6,060 nucleotides of DNA from an uncultured Campylobacter sp. (GTDB taxonomy: Bacteria > Actinomycetota > Actinomycetes > Mycobacteriales > Mycobacteriaceae): the NCBI GenBank assembly GCA_943913625.1, contig CALTYW010000136.1:1-6060 (forward strand), read 5' to 3'. Positions 1 through 3,899 of the stretch are shown piece after piece. Both the position numbers and the translations under genes were made by a program. The first letter of the stretch is position 1. The number at the start of each line of letters is the position of its first letter. The notes under the pieces were generated by a model. That model was not told where the DNA came from. It worked only from the letters and a program-made list of their open reading frames with translations, and made no database searches.

Positions 1-216
1 GCGGTAGTCCTCGGTGGAGTTGCACACCGGGCGCGGGTTGAGGATGTTGGCCTTGAGGTGGTCAGAGCCACGGTAGGTGTGGACGATCGGCAGTGCGTCG
101 TTGGTGGCGGGGGTCTCGGGGTAGGACTCTTCAAGGGTCTGGGCGGTGGCGGTGGTGATGCCGCCGGCCAGGGCAAGGGTTACGACGGCAGCGGCCGCGG
201 AACGCAGAATTCGCAT
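1..216 (-). CDS. Secreted protein of unknown family, N-terminal part (cut by window edge)
   Basis: Only the first 72 codons are present; the gene runs off the left edge. The ATG at 216-214 follows a weak Shine-Dalgarno sequence (AGAAAG, about 7 nt upstream). The product begins with a typical Sec signal peptide: basic MRILR, a hydrophobic Ala/Val/Leu core at about residues 6-20, then a small-residue stretch ending in ATA, so signal peptidase I cleavage is likely at A25|Q26. No lipobox cysteine is seen at that point, so a soluble exported protein is more likely than a lipoprotein. The visible mature part (residues 26-72) is mostly polar, with a short DALPIVHTYRG stretch, NPRPV and one cysteine (C65). 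I do not recognise the family. Secreted actinobacterial lipases or esterases often have a Cys and a PRPV-like stretch just before the beta-strand leading to the oxyanion loop, so an alpha/beta hydrolase is a possible but unproven identity. It is divergent from the gene at 737. Confidence 0.82.
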   Translation of the reverse strand, partial: MRILRSAAAAVVTLALAGGITTATAQTLEESYPETPATNDALPIVHTYRGSDHLKANILNPRPVCNSTEDYR

Positions 217-245
217 ATCGATGTCTTTCTGAAGCGGATGATGTG

Positions 246-259
246 GATGAAGCTTCATC
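246..259. promoter_or_regulatory. Perfect 14-bp palindrome GATGAAGCTTCATC, operator candidate
   Basis: The two 7-bp arms GATGAAG/CTTCATC match perfectly with no spacer. The centre lies about 36 bp upstream of the start codon of the secreted-protein gene, just downstream of the -10-like TATTAG at 268-273 on the same strand. If that promoter is real, the palindrome covers roughly +2 to +15, a typical place for a repressor. It could also form a stem in the 5' leader RNA. A direct repeat TGAAGC (230-235, 248-253) overlaps one arm. The binding protein is unknown. Confidence 0.4.
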
Positions 260-267
260 ACGAATTT

Positions 268-273
268 CTAATA
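268..273 (-). promoter_or_regulatory. Candidate -10 element (TATTAG, extended TG) for the secreted-protein gene
   Basis: On the minus strand this reads TGTATTAG, a TG directly upstream of a TA-rich hexamer, in an AT-rich stretch about 50 bp upstream of the start codon. No good -35 hexamer is seen at 16-18 bp; corynebacterial promoters often lack one. TATAGA on the minus strand (349-354) is an alternative, more distant -10. This is a motif guess only. Confidence 0.25.
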
Positions 274-296
274 CAGCTGCCAGGAATCCGTCCGAG

Positions 297-309
297 ATTG
301 TTCAACAAT
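297..309. promoter_or_regulatory. 13-bp dyad ATTGTTCAACAAT, possible GntR/FadR-type operator
   Basis: Arms ATTGTT and AACAAT are perfect complements around a single central C. The inner 11 bases (TTGTTCAACAA) fit the pattern TNGTNNNACNA, known for FadR-subfamily GntR regulators, including LldR of Corynebacterium glutamicum. If transcription of the secreted-protein gene starts near 261, the dyad lies at about -36 to -48, where it could block RNA polymerase. The pattern is loose enough to occur by chance, and no GntR gene is in view. Next to it, CCCC/GGGG arms at 311-324 form a second, imperfect dyad. Confidence 0.3.
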
Positions 310-411
310 TCCCCTAATTCGGGGTTAAAAGCGCAGGTAAACGAGAAATCTATACTTCGAGAACCGGCGCCGGAGAATATTCAATGCTCAGCAAACAATA
401 AGTAGAAAGCC

Positions 412-436
412 CCACATAGCCAAAAGGCCCATGTGG
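412..436. other. Strong hairpin (CCACAT...ATGTGG with inner GCC-AAAA-GGC)
   Basis: CCACAT (412-417) pairs with ATGTGG (431-436). After a small bulge, GCC (419-421) pairs with GGC (426-428) around an AAAA loop, giving nine base pairs in total. Read on the minus strand the hairpin is followed by GGCTTTCTACTTATT, which is T-rich but not a clean T-run; on the plus strand no U-run follows. It could be a weak terminator for minus-strand transcription entering from the right, or a structured RNA element. No gene lies to the right on that strand within the gap, so its role is unclear. Confidence 0.35.
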
Positions 437-480
437 ATATTGCGCTTACCTACGGCGCAGTAACCGCAACCGTCGGCCAC

Positions 481-572
481 GTGTGAACATTCACGCACAT
501 TGAACGGGCGTCCAGATTTATCGCCGCAGGTCAGCGGGTCGCGAGAAAATTCACGTGCGTGAATGTTCACAC
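481..572. repeat. 18-bp perfect inverted repeat (481-498 / 555-572), paired operator-like sites
   Basis: GTGTGAACATTCACGCAC at 481-498 recurs as its exact reverse complement at 555-572, with a 56-base spacer. Each copy is itself a near-dyad, GTGTGAA-CA-TTCACGC, with one mismatch between arms, so the pair can be read as two binding sites for one dimeric regulator, with centres 76 bp apart. A further perfect dyad, ATTCACG-TG-CGTGAAT at 549-564, overlaps the right copy by sharing a half-site. Together there are five TTCAC/GTGAA half-sites. The region lies 165-256 bp upstream of the plus-strand gene and about 265-355 bp upstream of the minus-strand gene. As RNA it would form an 18-bp stem with a large loop. 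The half-site spacing does not match the CRP/GlxR pattern (TGTGA-N6-TCACA). The cognate regulator is unknown. Confidence 0.6.
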
Positions 573-649
573 AGGCCCTCCGAGCGCGAGCCCCAACCCC
601 ATTAGACGCATGAAACCGCCCATCGGTTCCCTCGAAAATGCGCATCATA

Positions 650-725
650 GTGTGCATCCAACCCCTTCCACCAGCTCCAACGCCCAGCTAGCGTTGTTCA
701 TGCACACGCTCGACACACAAAGGGG
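650..725 (+). promoter_or_regulatory. Structured 5' leader with possible anti-Shine-Dalgarno pairing
   Basis: Three complementary pairs lie just before the start of the gene at 737. GTGTGCAT (650-657) pairs with ATGCACAC (700-707). CAACGC (678-683) pairs with GCGTTG (691-696) as a hairpin with a 7-nt loop nested inside the first. CCCCTT (662-667) is complementary to AAGGGG (720-725), part of the Shine-Dalgarno tract. The first and third pairings cross, so they would be mutually exclusive or form a pseudoknot; only the third hides the ribosome-binding site. This could allow control of translation, but it depends on transcription starting upstream of 650, and C-rich/G-rich complementarity arises easily by chance. 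Confidence 0.3.
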
Positions 726-728
726 GGA
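721..728 (+). promoter_or_regulatory. Shine-Dalgarno tract AGGGGGGA for the gene at 737
   Basis: A G-rich AGGGGGGA precedes the ATG at 737-739 by 8 nt. It is the only good ribosome-binding sequence near this frame and fixes the start codon. The six-G run is unusual and complementary to the CCCC tract at 662-665 of the leader. Confidence 0.65.
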
Positions 729-736
729 ACACGAGC

Positions 737-1516
737 ATGGCTTACAAGACATACCGGTTGTACTACGAGACCGAGATCGAGTGCGAAGAGTGCTTCTACG
801 CAGCAGACGACACCGAATGCGACGAGTGCGAATGGGGCTACCAGGAGGTCAGTGTCTGCGCCGCCGTCATCGTCGTCCAAACGGCCAAGGAAAACCAGGA
901 AGAAGAGGTGCAAGTCGCGCTCCTGCAGCCGACGTCACCGCACGCGCCGGAGTGGTACGGGGACTACGAGGCGGAGCTCACCGCGGAGCAGGTCGCCAAG
1001 ATCATTCACGCCAAAGGTGACGGCACCATCCACATCCGTCACCCGGAGGACCCCTCCTTCGACCTGGAGGAGGGCGCTGTCGTTGAGGCCGAGGATTTCG
1101 ATACCGCCACGATGATGGCCATGGACGCGGACCTGCCCACGAGGCTGTTCGGGGCGTACTACATCGAGTATTGCCCGGACACGAACACAGAACCGTTCCC
1201 GGTGGCGGTGTTCGTCATCGACGTGCTGGAGGGGCGCCTTTTGGCGGCGGATTGGGGCCCCAATAACCCGTTCGCGCCACGCAGCTACACGCGCGCACAG
1301 CGGAGGATGGTCCAACGGCGGCTCAAGGCGGTGAGCAAGAAGCTCGCCGCGCTCGTCTCAGGGCCGAAGCCGGAGGTGCCGCACGGCTTCAACCCGGCCC
1401 GCGTCATGGGGCCGCAATTCCGCACGATGGGGCTGCCGTCAGTGGAGGCCACCGACATCACGGAAGCGATGGACCGGGTGGTGTGGGGGTTGGAGGTGCT
1501 CAACAAAGCGTCGTGA
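737..1516 (+). CDS. Unknown acidic 259-residue protein with N-terminal CxxC-X8-CxxC motif
   Basis: The start is supported by the Shine-Dalgarno tract at 721-728. I do not recognise the family. The N-terminus carries C16-x2-C19-x8-C28-x2-C31, arranged like a small zinc knuckle or rubredoxin-type metal site, in a very acidic, aromatic context (YRLYYETEIE; W33, Y35). Further cysteines are C41 and C146. Residues 45-135 stay rich in Asp and Glu. A hydrophobic strand VAVFVIDVLEGRLLAADWG spans about 157-174 and looks like the core of a small alpha/beta fold. Residues 182-202 are strongly basic and helical (RAQRRMVQRRLKAVSKK), so charge is split between the two halves. There is no signal peptide or membrane segment, so it should be cytosolic. 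It is convergent with crgA (11 bp between stops) and opposite in direction to the kinase cluster, so it is not part of that operon. The leader is long and dyad-rich, which hints at regulation. It may be lineage-specific. Metal binding is inference. Confidence 0.78.
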   Translation: MAYKTYRLYYETEIECEECFYAADDTECDECEWGYQEVSVCAAVIVVQTAKENQEEEVQVALLQPTSPHAPEWYGDYEAELTAEQVAKIIHAKGDGTIHIRHPEDPSFDLEEGAVVEAEDFDTATMMAMDADLPTRLFGAYYIEYCPDTNTEPFPVAVFVIDVLEGRLLAADWGPNNPFAPRSYTRAQRRMVQRRLKAVSKKLAALVSGPKPEVPHGFNPARVMGPQFRTMGLPSVEATDITEAMDRVVWGLEVLNKAS

Positions 1517-1527
1517 AGCGAAAGCTC

Positions 1528-1800
1528 CTAGCGCCAACCCATGGTCATCAAAAGGCCCAGGATCATGCCAGCGAAGCCGATGGCGTAGTTCCACGGGCCG
1601 AGCTGTGCCAGCCAGGTGATCTGGTCGCCGGCGATGTAGTAGAAGATGAGCCAGGCCAGGCCCAGGATCATTAGGCCGAACATGATCGTCTTGTACCAGA
1701 CGGGTGTGCCGCCGGTGTTGACCTTGACCGGGGTGCGGGAGGCGCCGGTGGAGGTGCTCGAGACCGGGCGCGCGTCCTTGGTTACTTTTGCTTTAGGCAT
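1528..1800 (-). CDS. crgA: Cell division protein CrgA
   Basis: CrgA is a small inner-membrane protein of Actinobacteria. In mycobacteria it interacts with FtsZ, FtsQ, FtsI and PbpA and helps place septal peptidoglycan synthesis; in Streptomyces it restrains septation. The 90-residue length matches the family (about 85-95). Visible hallmarks are the N-terminal MPKAKVTK, a polar Ser/Thr-rich cytosolic tail to about residue 33, TM helix 1 at about 36-57 (WYK entry, LAWLIFYYIAG exit), a short outer loop containing W63 and L67-G68-P69-W70-N71, TM helix 2 at about 70-87, and the family's typical C-terminal MGWR. The ATG is fixed by GGAG at 1810-1807, six bases upstream. The gene lies 26 bp after pknB on the same strand and is probably the last gene of the pbpA-pknA-pknB unit, placing it with PbpA, a reported partner. 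The Thr-rich tail is a plausible substrate of the neighbouring kinases, which is inference. Confidence 0.95.
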   Translation of the reverse strand: MPKAKVTKDARPVSSTSTGASRTPVKVNTGGTPVWYKTIMFGLMILGLAWLIFYYIAGDQITWLAQLGPWNYAIGFAGMILGLLMTMGWR

Positions 1801-1806
1801 TTCTCA

Positions 1807-1810
1807 CTCC
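1807..1810 (-). promoter_or_regulatory. Shine-Dalgarno site of crgA (GGAG)
   Basis: Read on the minus strand, TTGGAG followed by six bases and ATG sets the crgA start. It lies in the 26-bp pknB-crgA gap. Confidence 0.7.
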
Positions 1811-1826
1811 AACGAGATGCAGATCG

Positions 1827-3899
1827 CTACAGGCCGAGTCCGCGGCGCAGGGCGTCGGCCGGGTTCTGGGGCGATACTCTATCAGCCCCGGCACCTGCAG
1901 CGTTATTCTGCGGCAGCAGGGCGCCGGCGTCGAACTTCCACAGGTTGTAGCCGATCGCCTGGTCCTTGCGCACGGTCTCGCCGGGGGCGATTTCCTGGTG
2001 GCCGATCTTGCCGTCGTCCACGAGCGCGCCGGTGGGCACGGTCGGGCCGGGCACCAGGCGGCCGTTCCAACCGGCGTCGCGCATCGCCTGATCCGCCTCG
2101 GTCGGAGTCATGCGGGTGATCTGCGGCATGGTCATGAGCATGCCGTTGGACACGCGCAGCTCCACGGTCGTACCGGACTCCACGTCGGTGTTCTCGCCGG
2201 CCACGGCCAGCACCTCGCCGTCGGGACGGGTGGAGTCGACGCGGGTGACGGTGGAACGCAGATCCAGCGAGGACAGCGTCGCCGTCGCCTGCTCCACGTT
2301 CAGGCCAACCAGGGACGGCACCTGCACCATGTCCGGGCCGGAGGAAACGGTGATGGAAATGCGCGAGCCCTTCGCAATCTGGGTGCCGCCCACCGGCTGC
2401 TGGCCCAGGATCACGCCTTCGGGGATGTTCGGGTCGGCCTCGCGGCGCACGTTCGGGTTCAGCTGCAGGCCAACCTTGTCCAGCTCGGCGATCGCCTCGT
2501 CGGTGGTGAGGTTGGTGATGTCCGGTACGTCCGTCATCTCCTTGCCGGAGGAGACGGTGAGCGTAATCATCGTGCCTTTTTGCAGCTCGGAGCCGGGCGC
2601 TGGGTTGGTGGTGATCACGTCGCCGCGGCGGACATCAGGGTGCGGCGCGTCGTTCACGGTCACCTGGAAGCCCAGGCCCTCCAGCTCGGCCACGGCCTCG
2701 GCGCGGGGTTTGCCCGCCACGTCCGGCAGCATGACCATCTGCTGCTGCACCGGCTGCTGCTCTTCCGGCTTGTCCACGAAGGTGGTGTACGCGAACCAGC
2801 TCAGCACACCTACGAGCACCAGACCGAGCGCGGCCGCGACCCACTTCATCCAGCTCGTGTCGCGCGCGGTTTTCTCGTTCGCGCGGCGGTGGTCTTCGTA
2901 GCGCGTGTGCTCGGAGGGGGCTTTCGCTTCACGACGCACCGGTGCAGCCTCCACCGCCGACCCCGGCGTCCCCACCACAGTCGCATCCGCAGGCGGCGCG
3001 TCAGCCGTCGCAGCGGCGAGATGGTTGCGGGCCGCGTTGGTCACGCTGCCGCGCTGCAGAAGGGCGAGGTCGTCGCCCATTTCCGTGGCGGTTTGGTAGC
3101 GGTCGTCCGGGTGCTTCGCCATGGCCGTCAAAATCACCGAGTCGATGTTGACTGCCTCGTTGTCGGACAGCGTCACGCCGAGCTCGTTGATGATGCGCTC
3201 CGAAGGCGGGACCGGGTCCTCCTGCACGTGCTGGTACGCCACCGCGAAGGGGGATTCGCCTTCGAACGGCGGCACGCCGGTGACTGCCTCGTACATGACG
3301 CAGCCGAGCGCGTAGACGTCGCTTCGCGCATCCGCCGCCTTGCCGCGCGCCTGCTCGGGGGAGAGGTACTGCGCCGTGCCAATCACGGCGGAGGTCTGCG
3401 TCATCGCCGAGGTTGAATCGTCCAACGCGCGCGCGATGCCGAAGTCCATCACCTTCACCGCGCCGGTGTTGGTGACCATGATGTTCGCGGGCTTGATGTC
3501 GCGGTGGATAATGCCCGCGTCGTGGCTGGCCTGCAGCGCCTTGGTCACCGGCACAAGCAGGGCAGCGGCGCGCTCAGCGGGCAGCGGGCCTTCGTTGCGC
3601 ACGATGTCGCGCAGGTTCAGGCCCACCACGCGCTCCATCACGATGTAGGGCACGTCCACCCCGGAGGTTTCCACGGAACCGGTGTCGAACACGGACACGA
3701 TGTTGGGGTGGTTCAGGCGCGCCGAGTTCTGCGCTTCGCGGCGGAAGCGCTCGCGGAAGTTCTCGTCCCGCGCCATGTCCAGTTTCAACATCTTCACCGC
3801 GACCTGGCGGCCGAGGGCCACATCGGTTGCGGCGTAGACGTCGGACATCCCGCCTGTGCCGATGATGTCCCCGAGCTCGTACCGGTCCGCGATCAGCAT
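1827..3899 (-). CDS. pknB: Membrane Ser/Thr protein kinase PknB with four PASTA repeats
   Basis: Essential-type Hanks kinase controlling cell-wall growth and division; the outer PASTA repeats bind muropeptide or lipid II-like ligands and the inner domain phosphorylates growth and division proteins. The kinase domain covers about 1-280: G-loop GTGGMS (14-19), catalytic K36 in VAVK, E55 of helix C, HRDIKPAN (132-139) with catalytic D134, DFG 152-154, activation-loop T167 and T169 (matching the T171/T173 autophosphorylation pair of M. tuberculosis PknB), and SPE 180-182. All key residues are intact. A polar linker (about 284-348) leads to one TM helix (about 351-375). PASTA repeats follow at about 388-452, 455-521, 524-586 and 588-656; the first three end in VSSG, VSSG and VSNG, while the fourth is divergent and Trp-bearing (W611, W654). 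A 34-residue Ala/Pro/Asn-rich tail ends the protein. At 690 residues it is somewhat longer than mycobacterial PknB (about 626). The start MLIADRYELG follows AGGAGA and abuts the pknA stop. Confidence 0.97.
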   Translation of the reverse strand: MLIADRYELGDIIGTGGMSDVYAATDVALGRQVAVKMLKLDMARDENFRERFRREAQNSARLNHPNIVSVFDTGSVETSGVDVPYIVMERVVGLNLRDIVRNEGPLPAERAAALLVPVTKALQASHDAGIIHRDIKPANIMVTNTGAVKVMDFGIARALDDSTSAMTQTSAVIGTAQYLSPEQARGKAADARSDVYALGCVMYEAVTGVPPFEGESPFAVAYQHVQEDPVPPSERIINELGVTLSDNEAVNIDSVILTAMAKHPDDRYQTATEMGDDLALLQRGSVTNAARNHLAAATADAPPADATVVGTPGSAVEAAPVRREAKAPSEHTRYEDHRRANEKTARDTSWMKWVAAALGLVLVGVLSWFAYTTFVDKPEEQQPVQQQMVMLPDVAGKPRAEAVAELEGLGFQVTVNDAPHPDVRRGDVITTNPAPGSELQKGTMITLTVSSGKEMTDVPDITNLTTDEAIAELDKVGLQLNPNVRREADPNIPEGVILGQQPVGGTQIAKGSRISITVSSGPDMVQVPSLVGLNVEQATATLSSLDLRSTVTRVDSTRPDGEVLAVAGENTDVESGTTVELRVSNGMLMTMPQITRMTPTEADQAMRDAGWNGRLVPGPTVPTGALVDDGKIGHQEIAPGETVRKDQAIGYNLWKFDAGALLPQNNAAGAGADRVSPQNPADALRRGLGL
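1876..1881 (-). promoter_or_regulatory. Possible internal -10 element for crgA inside the pknB 3' end
   Basis: Minus-strand GATAGAGTATC contains TAGAGT, about 75 bp upstream of the crgA start. It lies in the only part of the pknB tail where codons are AT-ended in a row (AAT, GCT, GCA, GGT, GCT, GAT, AGA, GTA within residues 665-675), unlike the G/C-ended codons around it. No good -35 is seen. It may simply reflect weak constraint on the tail. Confidence 0.2.

Larger units (their letters stand above)
217..736. other. 520-base divergent intergenic region rich in dyad symmetry
   Basis: This gap separates a minus-strand secreted-protein gene from a plus-strand unknown gene and should hold both promoters. 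The part next to the secreted-protein gene (about 240-410) is clearly more AT-rich than the coding DNA. I see no convincing gene in it. It contains several symmetric elements listed separately: palindrome 246-259, dyad 297-309, hairpin 412-436, inverted repeat 481-498/555-572 and leader structures 650-725. Minor ones are CCCC/GGGG arms at 311-324, CCGGCGCCGG at 364-373 and GAATATTC at 375-382. No tRNA-like or rRNA-like sequence is visible. No clear -35/-10 pair was found for the plus-strand gene; CATAGT at 646-651 is the best -10-like match and lacks a good -35. Confidence 0.7.

Noticed and set aside
58..405. Plus-strand open frame of 115 codons
   Set aside because: It runs antisense through the signal-peptide gene and into AT-rich intergenic DNA; Gly-rich start is an artefact of the opposite frame.
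481..496. GlxR/CRP-type site
   Set aside because: The halves TGTGA and TCACG are separated by four bases, not the six required by TGTGA-N6-TCACA.
549..564. Resemblance to a ParB-binding parS site (TTCACGTG, near an origin-proximal locus)
   Set aside because: In parS the TTCAC and GTGAA halves join directly; here GTGC separates them, so the site should not be bound as parS.
475..577. Miniature transposable element with 18-bp terminal inverted repeats
   Set aside because: Only 92 bp long, and the flanking GGCC copies (475-478, 574-577) are not directly adjacent to the ends, so there is no clean target duplication. An operator pair explains it better, though this is not excluded.
388..657. Open frame of 89 codons on the minus strand in the intergenic region, Cys-rich with a hydrophobic end
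   Set aside because: No convincing ribosome-binding site, composition follows the inverted repeats it crosses, and it does not resemble a known small protein.
1517..1526. Terminator hairpin AGC-GAAA-GCT between the convergent genes
   Set aside because: Three-base stem without a T-run is too weak.
1998..3416. Long plus-strand open frame (472 codons) antisense to pknB
   Set aside because: Arg/His/Gly-rich product typical of the complementary frame of a high-GC gene; no start signal or family.
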